Shown here piece after piece: positions 22,644 to 32,208 of a stretch of DNA of 64,000 bases; position 1 is the stretch's first letter, and every line of letters starts with the position of its first letter. Made by a program: the position numbers and the translations under genes. The notes beneath the pieces were generated by a model. That model did not search any database. It was not told where the DNA came from and saw nothing but the letters and a program-made list of their open reading frames with translations. The stretch comes from Triticum aestivum (Eukaryota > Streptophyta > Magnoliopsida > Poales > Poaceae), in contig NC_057811.1 of NCBI RefSeq assembly GCF_018294505.1, forward strand, positions 406,341,652 through 406,405,651, written 5' to 3'.

Positions 22644-22804
22644 CTCCCTCCGTTCCTAAATATTTGTCTTTCAAGTGGTTTGCAATGGACTACCACATAC
22701 GGATGTATATAGACATTTTTTACAGTGTAGATTCACTCATTTTGCTCCGTATGTAGTCATTTGTTGAAATCTCTAGAAAGACAAATATTTAGGAATAGAG
22801 AGAG
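22644..22804 (+). mobile_element. Complete Stowaway-type MITE upstream of U4
   Basis: 161 bases with inverted ends (CTCCCTCCGTTCCTAAATAT at the left; ATATTTAGGAATAGAGAGAG at the right) and TA target duplications at 22642-22643 and 22805-22806. It interrupts the region just above the U4 promoter block. Confidence 0.9.
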
Positions 22805-22834
22805 TAGTAGTTTTCTTCACTGGTACGTTAAATA

Positions 22835-22915
22835 AAGAGTTTCGTTTCGTACTTACACAATTTAAAATGATTGTTATGGAGAGAATAAGAAAACCACTCC
22901 ACTATATATTAGTCG
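22835..22915 (+). promoter_or_regulatory. Promoter-like block of U4
   Basis: Contains TTTCGTACTTACACAATTTA, GTTATGGAGAGAATAAG and CCACTATATATTAG. Further TATA-type runs lie at 23056-23069 (ACACTATATATATA) and 23127-23143, each followed by GGAGCCTCAG or GGAGGCTCAG and GCTAGGGTTTGC. The promoter-proximal part therefore appears locally duplicated. Confidence 0.5.
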
Positions 22916-22950
22916 TATACACGAGTACTATATGGACGCAGCTTCATTGA

Positions 22951-23040
22951 CTTTAGTGCACCTGCCTTTGGGTTTATGACAGGTGGGCCCAAAATGTGGC
23001 TGGCCCACCTGTCATACAGCCAAAAGCAGGTGCAGTTAAG
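22951..23040 (+). other. 90-base foldback (hairpin) upstream of U4
   Basis: The arms at 22951-22989 and 23002-23040 pair without gaps over 39 bases, with about five mismatches and a 12-base loop (CAAAATGTGGCT). The inner 15 pairs around TATGACAGGTGGGCC are perfect. Such a structure fits a miRNA-like precursor or a tiny foldback MITE. It lies between two TATA-like sites of U4, so it would be inside a transcript started at the upstream site. Nothing here proves that it is processed. Confidence 0.6.
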
Positions 23041-25054
23041 GCACCGGAGCTCAGTCCGTACTACACTATATATATAAGCTGGAGCCTCAGTGCTTGTTCG
23101 CTAGGGTTTGCACTCCACACTCTCGCCGCACTACATATATATATACACGCTGGAGGCTCAGCATTCCTTTGCTAGGGTTTGCTATATTCACTGTCTCTCA
23201 CCCTGTTCACCAGATCTAAACAAGACTGCGTTGTGGCCTCTGTCTCTCTCACCCCCTCACAGCTGGCGAAGGAGGCGTCCGGATCCCGTCGCACCAGGAA
23301 GGGGAGGAGGTGCATCGTTCACTCTATCGCCTTCGGTGAGGGAGGCAATCCACTACCGGCTGCGCTTTTCTCTTTCACCCAGCGCGTGTGCGGGAGGGCC
23401 ACCGACCCCTTCTTCCTTGCCACCATACGTAGTGTGGGCAGATCCGACCTCCCGCCGCACGCCTTGCCACATCCCGATGACCCAAAGGTGTAAGTTTCTT
23501 TGAAACCGTCATTGGTCTAGCTGCATGCTGATCTTTTTTGATTCTGTAGTCGAATCTAGGTCTTGGTTCAAAGAGGAAAGAAGGATGCGGTGGGGTGGAG
23601 CATGAATCTAGGACGTGGTTCAATGAGGAAAGGAGGGAGGGAAAGTAGAATAGACTAGCTATCCAGCTGCTTTGTTGGTCGAAAAGGGAAAAGGAGGTAA
23701 CCCAGTACACACATCTGTAAGGAACCGAACTCTTTGTTGAAAAGGGAAAGAAACTGGGGGGTCCGGTAGTTTGTGCAGGACTAGATTTGCTGCCCTCACA
23801 TCGGAAAAAGTTTCAAAGAGAACGAATATGGGACCAACGCAGATATGCTGCTTGGCTACATACTCTGCATCACCCATTTATACGTGTGGACGCACATGGT
23901 GCTGGCATGTCCCATGTCCCATCCACATGATCGTGCAGTGTGTTTTGAGATGTCGTGCTACTTGTATTGGTACTGTTTTAAATAAATGTTGAATTGAAGC
24001 TATTGTATTTTAAGCAATGCCACTCTCAGAATTAACTACTAAACTATTTTAAGAGAATTTCTCTGTTAATATGAATCAATGCAACCGTTTTAGAAATGCT
24101 ACTGTCCTATACTTTGTTTTCCATCAAGATAAGGTAGATGCTTCTTTTTGTGGCCGCATGTTTCATCCTCCTTTATTGGCAGTAATTGTTTCCTTTTTTG
24201 CCTCTGTTAAATCAGGGATATCTATTCAACTTGTTGCTATAGCAAACTTAAATGTCACACCGGCGACTTTACTTGATTTCAGAGTAACTGCACAAAACGA
24301 GATTGGATTTCCTATTCGTGTTGGCAGATTCGTACGTGATCTTGTGTGCGTCATGACAGGTTGGTACTTGCCTTCATCCACATGATCGTGCAGTGTGTTT
24401 TGAGATGTTGTGCTACTTGTATTGGTACTGTTTTAAATAAATGTTGAATTGAAGCTATTGTATTGCTGTCTTTTCCCATTAAGTAGTGAACAAAATGGGA
24501 CCAACCCAGACATTATGCTTGTTGCTTTGTTACAACAAACTCTGCATCACCCCCTTTATAAGTAGATGGAAGCACATGTTGTTGTTGCGCCCACTCTCCC
24601 CTGGAACTGTTTATGCTTTTTGTTAATCTAATGCCGCTGGTAAAATTAAGCAATGCCACTCTCAGAATTAACTACTGAATCTTATTTCAAAACTGCAACA
24701 CTTGTTAGGGATTGGCGGGATTACCATTTTTGTGGCCGCATGTTTCATCCTCCTTTATTGGCCAGTAATTGATTCCTTTTTTGCCTCTGTTAAAACAGGG
24801 ATATCTATTCAACTTGTTGCTATTGCGACATTTTGCTTCGCTTAATTTTGGTGGAACTGCACAAAATGAGACCGGATTTCCATATATGTGTTGAGATCTC
24901 TCTCAGGTCTTCCTCACGAGTTGTTTCAAATCTTGGTCTTGAAAGGTCAGTACCGACTTTCCTCAGAATTAACTACTGAATCTTAGTTCAAAACTGCAAC
25001 ACTTGTTAGGGATCGGCGGGAGTACCATTTCTGTTAGGGATCGGCCGGAGTACA

Positions 25055-25351
25055 TGTTTAAGAAATGTATTGTTCAGATAATGTCTCTGTTATTATATAT
25101 CAGTTACAGTGTTTTACAAATGGTACTATCCTGCTTTGTAGTTCTTTCTACATGTTTAACCAAGGTATTGTTAAGATAATGTCTCTGTTAAAATGAATCA
25201 GTCGCATTGTTTTAGGAATGATACTTTTCTGCTTTGTCGTTCTTTATACATGTTGAAACAAGGCATTGTTAAGATAATGTCTCAGTTAATATGAATGAAT
25301 CACACTGATTGAGAATTGCTACTCTCCTGCTTTGTTTCCCATTAAGATAAG
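25055..25351 (+). repeat. 98-base tandem repeat, three copies
   Basis: Units start at 25055, 25153 and 25251 (TGTTTAAGAAATGTATTG, TGTTTAACCAAGGTATTG, TGTTGAAACAAGGCATTG). The first two are exactly 98 bases apart, as are the second and third. All contain GATAATGTCTC and CTGCTTTGT. A fourth, separate copy lies at about 24053-24140. Confidence 0.85.
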
Positions 25352-25689
25352 GTAGATCAGTAGATGTTTTTCTTCTGGGAGTACAAGTCATCAACCGTTA
25401 TTTCTCAGTAATTGTTTCCCTTATACCTTTTGTTGCTTACAGGGATATCAAAATTAAAGCTCGGTTTTATTCCGACTTTGATTTTAGTTGAACTGCACAA
25501 AAGGAGCCAATGTGTCTAAGGCAAACTGCTGCATTAGTGGGTCCAGTTGGTCTTACCACTTTGCAGAAAGAAGCAGTCACTGTTTGCGCTACATTACACA
25601 AGGAATGATCGAGAAGCTTTACGGAGTATTAGTAGACGCTGGTGACATGACTAGTCTGCAGAGAGCATAGGAAACTCTACAACACGTGG

Positions 25690-26047
25690 AGTGCACTGGG
25701 CAAAAAGTTCCCAAACAAGTACAGGAAGCCAGGACAGGACTCCAAATCTGTCAATGTCATTCTAAGCAACAATGATGGGGCATCTGGGTATGGTAATCTG
25801 TTTACAGTACTTTCAGTTTGTTAGTCCAGCGATTGGTGGGTTGACACTAGGGCCAATATTCATGTGTGTGTTCTTGTGTCTTTGTTTTCTTGCAGCACAT
25901 AAATACGATATCCACAGGGATGCTCAGCTTTATTTTAGTGGAACTGCACAAAATGTCCAGATGGTTTGTGTCCTCGATAATACTTCATCATGCACAATAC
26001 ATCGAATGGTTCTCTGATCATTCGTCCTCACCTTGAGCCACCGGACT
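25690..26047 (+). repeat. Copia gag/protease scrap, copy 1 of a duplication
   Basis: The segment encodes remnants of a Copia zinc-knuckle end (GCAAAAAGTTCCCAAACAAG) and a protease-like WWVDT-ANIHVC stretch (25830-25870). It then runs into CTTGCAG, the GGGATGCTCAGC module and a short tail ending CACCTTGAGCCACCGG. The whole block is repeated about 450 bases downstream. Confidence 0.65.
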
Positions 26048-26077
26048 ATATGTTTGAATGGTGCTGCCAGCGTCAGC

Positions 26078-26501
26078 CATTAAGAAGGGTAAGAAGAAAG
26101 ACAAAAAGAGAGATGGCTGCTTTACTTGTGGTTCAGAGGAACACTGGGCAAACAAGTGCCCAAACAAGTACCAAGAAGCCAGGACAGGACTCCAAGTCTG
26201 TCAATGTCACTCTAAGCAACAATGATGGGGCATCTGGGTATGGTAATCTGTTTACCGTACTTTCAGTTTGTTAGTCCACCGTTTGGTGGGTTGACACTGG
26301 GGCCAATATTAATGTGTGTGCTGATGTGTCTTTGTTTTCTGGCAGCATATAAATACGAAATCCACAGGGATGCTCAGCTTGATTTTAGTGGAACTGCACA
26401 AAATGTTCAGATGGTTCGTCTCCTCCATAATACTTCACATCATGCAAAATACATCGAATGGTTCTCTAATCATTCGTCGTCACCTTGAGCCACCGGACTA
26501 T
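26078..26501 (+). pseudogene. Copia gag zinc-knuckle and protease scrap, copy 2
   Basis: A basic stretch (KKKDKKRDGC) leads into a CCHC knuckle: Cys-x2-Cys-x4-His-x4-Cys, as GCFTCGSEEHWANKC. This is followed, with a frame change, by the protease active-site peptide WWVDTGANINVCADVSLFSG at 26284-26345. This is a Ty1/Copia gag-protease junction. It ends abruptly at GGCAG, after which the array module GGGATGCTCAGCTTGATTTT follows. The rest of the Copia element is absent. Confidence 0.7.
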
Positions 26502-26760
26502 CAGATGACAAACTGATGACAAACCCTGCCCGTTCCACAATCATAGGCATTACATATTTTGAATGGGAAAAGCTTGTCAAAGTTGACATTAGTTTAATAT
26601 ATTGGAATTGGAAAACCTTGTCAATTTTTGCTCATTGATGTTAGCCAGAAGACATGCATTTGATATTTTTGAGTGGGACGCCCTTTGCTGTGAGCAACGT
26701 CGATCGTTTTTTCCTATTCCCGTCTTCAGTTCAGAAGTAAATATTTACTCTACTGAGATG

Positions 26761-27339
26761 CATAGACACATGAATATTGACTTATGTAAGATATTTCAAG
26801 AGTTTGTTCTGAATATTGTCTATGTAATGCCAGGCCTTGTGTTTGATTGCAAAGTTGAGCTTGGAGTGTTGTGGCATGCGGCATCACGAGTTGTTCACCG
26901 TGCCTCCTGAGAATAATGCTTTGTATTGTTTTGCATGTCGATCTAATGCCAGTGATTTGCTTGTTAGGAAGATCATCCTCTTCTGTTGTTTCCGTTCTTA
27001 AGAAGTTCATCGTCTTATGTTTCATTCATAGCCTATACGACAAGTCGGGTAGGTTAGACAGTTTTACTTACAAACCTCGGGCCCTCGGTTTCATTACGCC
27101 TGTATTTTATGCGTTGTTTCCGATGACGGGTAAATTACACTTGTATCTTAATATGGGTGTGAAATAAACCAGAGCTGCCAAGCGCGGCCTTACCGTTTCA
27201 TGCCGTCTCAGTCTCTCGAAGGTGCTCATAGGTGTCCGATGATCCTGGCTTCCTGAATGAGCAGCGGGCGCTGTATCAGACCATCCGTAGGGCCCGCGAG
27301 GCCCTCTCCGTCATCCTTCGTGTTGTTGCGCTCGTCGTG
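26761..27339. other. Spacer after U4
   Basis: About 580 bases without recognisable gene or terminal repeat. Short open frames on both strands overlap and look accidental. Confidence 0.4.
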
Positions 27340-28499
27340 GCGCCGAGCATTGTTAACATGGTCCATGAACATGAGGATTCAGGAGATGACTTTATTTTGA
27401 CTGGATGACAGTAGGGACCCACTAGGGCCATAGCCGTACGTACGCAAGTGCCTCCTTATTATGTACAACTATATTTTTTTTGCTTCCTCCTGGTTTCCTG
27501 ACATCACGGTCCCACACCATTGTCAACCTATGTAGTCAATATAAATGAGAGAATTGCACAAGGTGCGGCCGACATCTGGGACCAAGCAGCTCGAGCAGTT
27601 TTTGTGTTTTTGAGGTGTGAGCACTGCAGAGTTTTTCTTGGTGATGTTTTCGTTATTGTTCAGAGGAGAGCAGGGTATTAACTGGGCGGGCTGTGGCCCG
27701 TCTAGCCCAGGACAGTTATCCAGCCCAGATATTAATTTTTTTTCAAGATGAAAATGGCTAGCCCAGCTATACGTTTTTTTGAGGAATACCCAGGCAAGGT
27801 CAACTTGTTATTCTCCGCCCCGCTGAGCTGCAAATCTTTCCTAGGAGGGATGCATTAGGCTTAACAGGAAAATGGGCTTTAAAAATAATAAATGGGATGT
27901 AATTATAAAAACTGGGCAGTAACTATAAAAACATGCACCAAGCACGAAATTAGTTTATAAAATATTATTTATGGATTTTGAAAATCTTAATTTTTAATTG
28001 TTGCGCGCGCAATGTTTTGTTAGATTTTTACGTAATACAAATTTATATTTAATCTGACTAAAATTTCGGGATAAAAATATTTCGGATCCCATCAAAATGT
28101 GGGAAATTTTATTGAATTCTGTCTTGAACGGTTGGTTGAAATTATTAATCATTGTCTTAGCTAGAAAATGGGTTGTACTTTTAACAAACTGTAAATGGGC
28201 TGTAGTAAATTCCATTAGAATTCAAAAATGGGTTATAGATTGTTACAAATCGCAAATGGGCTATAAGTTCTCTGCCACACACTTGTGGGCCTACTAAGTT
28301 GACGCGTCCCCTAAAAAAAAGAAGCTGATGCGTATGCAAGGCTTTGTCAACTTATTATAGTCAACACACGGTTCTAGCAGCAGTGGCCGTTGGATGTCCA
28401 TCCAACGGATGCCGTGCTTCTACTTCAATCTCGGATATTCTAGCTTCACCCGCCCGAAAAATGATTCCTCCCCCTGACATCCGGGGCGCATCGTTTCGG

Positions 28500-29265
28500 A
28501 AGCTGACCTGTGGGCCTACTAAGTTGACGCGTACCAAGGGCTTTGTCAACTTAGTCAATATGAATGATTCTAGCTGCAGTGACCGTATGATGACCATCCA
28601 ACGGCCGTAGTGATTCTTCAACCTCTGGTCTTCTTGCTCCAGCCGCCCAAAGCAGTGCCGGTCGTGCCGCCTGCTCCTGCCTCCCATGGCCGGCTGTGCT
28701 GCCGCGGAGGCCTCACCGCCCCCTACTACTCCCACCGCTGGCCAGGCCATCCCTCCACTCACCCACACCCCCTGTTATTCTGCAGCGACGGCAGCCTCAC
28801 ACCGCAGCTGAACCAGTGAACCCTCGTACTCCTCTCAGCGTGGGCTTCCACTCCCGCGTGTTCCCCGACTCCGCGTCGTCCCCTTCCTAGGCCTCGCCGC
28901 TCGCCGTCGTCCACCGCCCTGGTGCTCCCGGCGCGGCGTGGTCAACGTGGTCAATGAACGACTTCCATCGGAAGAGTACTGTACGTGGAGAGGCTGACAA
29001 CTGAGTCCACGGCAGCCGCAAGGAAGTGCCTCCGTATTACACAGAAAATAATTATTCCTCCACCTGACAGCAGGGACCCACTGGACGGGCCACCGTATTT
29101 GGCGAAAAAAACGTTTCCCCCCAGACTGCTGGGACCCACCGGACGGGCCACCGTATTTCGCGAAAAAAACGTTCCCCCCGCTGTCAGCTCGGACCCATCG
29201 GAAGTTCCTCCTTATTACGGACAAACAAATGAATACTCCCCCTCCTAGTTGGGACCCACCTTGGT
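28500..29265 (+). repeat. CACTA internal direct repeat, copy 1 (about 760 bases)
   Basis: Begins with GCTGACCTGTGGGCCTACTA and contains CGATGGCAGCCTCACACCGC-like and GGCATGGTCAACGTG-like landmarks shared with copy 2. The GC-rich part (28610-28930) looks like a former coding exon, but frames are not maintained between copies. Confidence 0.7.
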
Positions 29266-30000
29266 GGGAGGCTGACTTGTGGGCCTACTAAGTTGGCGGG
29301 GACGGAGTGCTTTGTCAACTTAGTCAATATGAACGATTCTAGCTCCAGTGACCGAACGATGTCCATCCAACGGCCGTAGTGCTTCTTCAACCTCTAGTCT
29401 TCTTGCTCCAGCCGCCCAAAGCAGCGCCGGTCGTGCCGCATGCTCCTGCCTCCCATGACCGGCTGTGCTGCCGCGGAGGCCTCACCGCCCCCAACTATTC
29501 CCACTGCTGGCCAGGCCCTGCGGCGATGGCAGCCTCACACCGCAGCCGAACCAGTGAACCCTCGTACTCCTCTCCGTGCGGGCTTCCACTGCCGCGTCTT
29601 CCCCGGCTCCGTGTCGTCCCCTTCCTAGGCCTCGCCGTCGTCCACCGCCCTGGTGGTCTCGGCGCGGCATGGTCAACGTGTTCAAGGAATGACTTCCATC
29701 GGAAGAGCACTGTACGTGGAGAGGCGGACAGCTGGGTCCACGGCGGCCGCAAGGAAGTGCCTCCTTATTACACGCAAAATAATTATTCTTCCACCTGACA
29801 GCAGGGACCCACCGGATGGGCCACCGTATTTCGTGAAAAAAAACGTTTCCCCCTGACTGCTGGGACCCACTAGCTACATCTTCGCATGCAAGGAAGTGCG
29901 TCCAGGCAAAAAAAACGATTCGCCCCCCTGACTGCTCGGACCCACCAGCTACATCTTCGCACGCAAGGAAGTGCCTGACAGTTGGGACCCACCTGGTCGA
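29266..30000 (+). repeat. CACTA internal direct repeat, copy 2
   Basis: Second copy, from GGCTGACTTGTGGGCCTACT. It differs from copy 1 by small indels around 29515-29525. Its end is expanded by a shorter duplication (CTAGCTACATCTTCGCATGC at 29869-29888 and CAGCTACATCTTCGCACGC near 29946). Confidence 0.7.
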
Positions 30001-30055
30001 AGCGTATGTAGCATTGTCATTCTGGTCGCGAACGTGTACGTACATACTGGTCGAT

Positions 30056-30121
30056 GTAGAGGCGCGCACGTGTCGTAGTAGAGGCGCGCACGTGTCGTAG
30101 TAGAGGCGCGCACGTAGCATG
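30056..30121 (+). repeat. 22-base tandem repeat, three copies
   Basis: GTAGAGGCGCGCACGTGTCG plus TA is perfect at 30056-30077 and 30078-30099. The third copy at 30100-30121 diverges in its last bases. It is CpG-rich and contains the E/G-box core CACGTG in the first two copies. Confidence 0.9.
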
Positions 30122-30364
30122 TACACGTACATACAGCGGCCAGTGTGCAAGAAAGAAAATACGGCCACGTACGTACATACGGGCAGGGTCTCAAACGCCT
30201 ACTCGCGCATACGTACGGCCAGGGCTCGTGTACATGGCTGGGTCGGAACAGAGAAACAGCATCGTCGTCGTTTTCATGGGGAGCCAACCGGCTGGGTCAG
30301 AATGGAATGCGTCGTCGTGTTCATCGGGAGGGCTTGGACGGAACAGCCAATGGAAATGAGGCAT

Positions 30365-30615
30365 GGCGTACCGCAGTATGGAGGAAACGGCCTTGTGTTC
30401 GACTGGCCACGGTCGAAACGGGATCCTGTTCATCGGGAGGGGTGTGGCGTACCGCAAAACGGAGGAAACGGACCTCCTACGGTCGAAATGGGGGTCCTGT
30501 TGATCGGGAGGGGTGTGGCGTACCGCAAAACGGAGGAAATGGACTTGTGTTGGAGCGCTGCGGTCGAAACGAGGGTCCTGTTCATCGGGAGGGGTGTGGC
30601 GTACCACAAAACGGG
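30365..30615 (+). repeat. 71-81 base tandem repeat in the CACTA subterminal region
   Basis: Units start with GGCGTACCGC at about 30365, 30446, 30517 and 30598. They share GGTCGAAA, GGTCCTGTTCATCGGGAGGG and AAAACGGAGGAAA. Confidence 0.85.
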
Positions 30616-30619
30616 ACTC

Positions 30620-31195
30620 CACAGGATACTGTTCATCCACCGTCGACCCCCTCCAGCCTCCACGGGCTACTGTTCATCCACCGTCGACCTCCTCCAGCCT
30701 CCACCTGCTCCTGTTCATCCACGGGCTCCTGTTCATCCAGCCTCCCCAGCTCGCTCCACCAGCGCGCTACTCCACCAGCTACTGTTCAACCAGCCCTTTC
30801 CACGGGCTCCTGTTCAATCACCCCTCCACGGGCTACTGTTCATCCAGCCCTCCACCGTATACTGTTCATCCAGCCCTCCATGGGGTGGTCCTGTTCATCC
30901 TGCCCTCCACGGGGTCCTATACATCCAGCCCCAATCGGCTCGTTCGATCGGGGTCCTGTTCATCCACCCCCACCGGGAACTGTTCATCCAAACCCCCCAG
31001 CAACGCTCACTGTTCATCCAGAGGCAGCATCGATCGGCTTCAGTTAGCAGCAGTAGCGAAGGAATCGCTCGATCGGGTTCAGTTAATAGCCATCGATCGA
31101 ACGCTCGGGTTCAGTAACGCGTAGCCTGCAGTGCAATCGCTCGGGTTCAGTTAGAGCCCAACGCCTCGCTCGGGTTTAGTTAGAGCCCAACGCAT
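30620..31195 (+). repeat. CACTA subterminal motif array
   Basis: About a dozen copies of CTGTTCATCCA with variable GC-rich linkers run from 30630 to 31020. Then come repeats of GCTCGGGTTCAGTTAG (31020-31195). These are probably transposase-binding repeats. Long open frames here on the plus strand are a by-product of the repeats and not genes. Confidence 0.75.
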
Positions 31196-31532
31196 CACAC
31201 CCATGCGTGTGCGTGTACGAGAGAAACACGCATCGCTCGGCCCCGACCACCCACCGTAACTGGGAACACCCCGATATTTTCCTCGCCCTCGCTTCTACTA
31301 TGGTTTTTTCCATCATGGACGGCCCAAAGAATGTCATGCAGCTGTGTCTCCGGCCCACCCAAGACGAAAAGCCCATTTTCTGTCATGATTTTTTGTCACA
31401 GAAGTAGGAGCCCACCACATCTATGATGATACCGGGTTTTGTCACAATTATCGTCATAGAAGTGTCATAAGTATGACAGAAAAAAAATTTGTTTGGCCCA
31501 AAATGTCACGGATATGTCTTTTTTTTGTAGTG

Positions 31533-31725
31533 GATGCATCTTTGCAAGCCAGAATTTCAAGTTCATCGTAGCTTCCTTATGAGCATGGGTGAGGAATATC
31601 TCTCACGTTGGGTTTTCAACTATTTATCTGGTGATGCTCCTGCTGATGGCCGTACTGATGATCCTATTGATAGTCGTACTGATGATCCTGCTCATGGCCG
31701 TACTGATGATCCTGGTAATCACTAA
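31533..31725 (+). pseudogene. Orphan terminal exon-like ORF next to the CACTA end
   Basis: An open frame begins right at the CACTA boundary and ends at the TAA near 31723. It encodes FQVHRSFLMSMGEEYLSRWV followed by a threefold repeat of about seven residues (DGRTDDP, DSRTDDP, HGRTDDP). I do not recognise the family. Because it starts at the insertion point and is followed by AT-rich 3'UTR-like DNA, it may be the last coding piece of a gene or transposase disrupted by the CACTA insertion. Confidence 0.4.
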
Positions 31726-32208
31726 GTGATTATTAATTGGAGAATATTACGTACATGGTTGATGGAGTTTCTTTTTGGTGGACTTTCTGGTCATGTGATT
31801 GATGCACTATTGTGTTGAAACAATCTAATTACTGATCTGGTAGGGAACATGACTTTTGGACATGTTAGCACTAGACGAGTGGTAGTAGACTTTTGTGTTC
31901 TCCAAATTACTATGTAAACTGAAACCTTAAGTGTAATGACAATTTGATCTGGTTATGCCTGATTTTATCTGATCATTAATTTATCCCTTCAATACTAGAC
32001 CAACAAGTGCCAGAGTGTAAACCAGGCAAAATGTAGCCAAACACTGCCTGGAGCATCTGCCCACACAGGCGTACTTTCAGGACACCAACCAAACACCGCC
32101 TGAGATTTTCTGTCTGCCTGGTTAGGAAATTTGTGAAACACACTCAGGTTACTCTCAGGCAAGGAATATTCTCAGGCACATAACTCAGGGTGGCAACCAA
32201 ACAGCCCC
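31726..32208. other. 3'-flank-like AT-rich DNA ending in a transposon-like terminus
   Basis: No gene. Several CCAAACAC and ACCAAACA motifs accumulate towards the right end, which reads GGCAACCAAACAGCCCC at 32192-32208. Such ends (GGGGCTGTTTGG when inverted) are seen in Harbinger- or hAT-type elements, but no partner terminus was found. Confidence 0.35.

Larger units (their letters stand above)
15485..26760 (+). repeat. Array of four diverged repeat units U1-U4
   Basis: Four copies of the same ordered blocks occur in the same orientation. The first block is promoter-like: a TACNCAAT/TATAAAA segment, then ATGGAGAGAA, then a TATA box. The second is a GC-rich exon-like block starting with CTCTCTCACC and containing GGTCACAGATCCGG-like sequence. 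The third is a splice-acceptor-like step into a GGAACTGCACAAAA module. The last is a terminal block, CTCACAACTTTGTCTTCAG. Units begin near 15485, 19345, 20945 and 22835. No unit keeps one long open frame and I do not recognise the gene or element they come from. They could be a decayed tandem gene family, a non-coding RNA cluster or an unnamed TE. Confidence 0.6.
23144..26760 (+). pseudogene. Unit U4: exon-like blocks, expanded by internal duplications
   Basis: The exon-like block at 23144-23490 is open from 23179 and contains TRKGRRCIV and FGEGG motifs shared with other units; it ends near AAAGGTGTAAG. Downstream, the acceptor plus module segment is present five times: near 24215-24310, 24797-24870, 25440-25505, 25918-25955 and 26369-26405. 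A block with a polyadenylation-like AATAAA (TTTTAAATAAATGTTGAATT) is present at 23974-23994 and again at 24429-24449. The terminal block (CGTCTTCAGTTCAGAAGTAAATA-like) lies near 26720-26745. It is the longest unit because of these duplications. No intact protein can be assembled with confidence. Confidence 0.4.
27340..31532. mobile_element. Right-hand part of a large CACTA transposon
   Basis: The right terminus is TGTCTTTTTTTTGTAGTG at 31515-31532, the inverse of a CACTACAAAAA end, followed by GAT as the candidate 3-base target copy. Inward lie GTCATAGAAGTGTCATAAG and several hundred bases of subterminal repeats (CTGTTCATCCA, GGGTTCAGTTAGAGCCCAAC, GTGTGGCGTACCGCAAAACG). These are typical of very large Triticeae CACTA elements. 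From memory the end is Jorge-like, which is unverified. The left terminus was not found between 15164 and 31532. The left limit given is only where CACTA-like subterminal sequence becomes recognisable (GTTAACATGGTCCATGAAC). No transposase is visible. Confidence 0.75.

Noticed and set aside
23056..23145. TATA-rich runs considered as independent promoters
   Set aside because: They may be alternative TATA boxes of U4 or simple repeats; I did not list them as separate promoters.
30119..31124. Overlapping plus-strand frames of 200-330 codons with SSTGYCSS-type repeats
   Set aside because: They follow the CACTTA-type subterminal repeat array (CTGTTCATCCA); all three frames are open, and the peptides only mirror the repeat.
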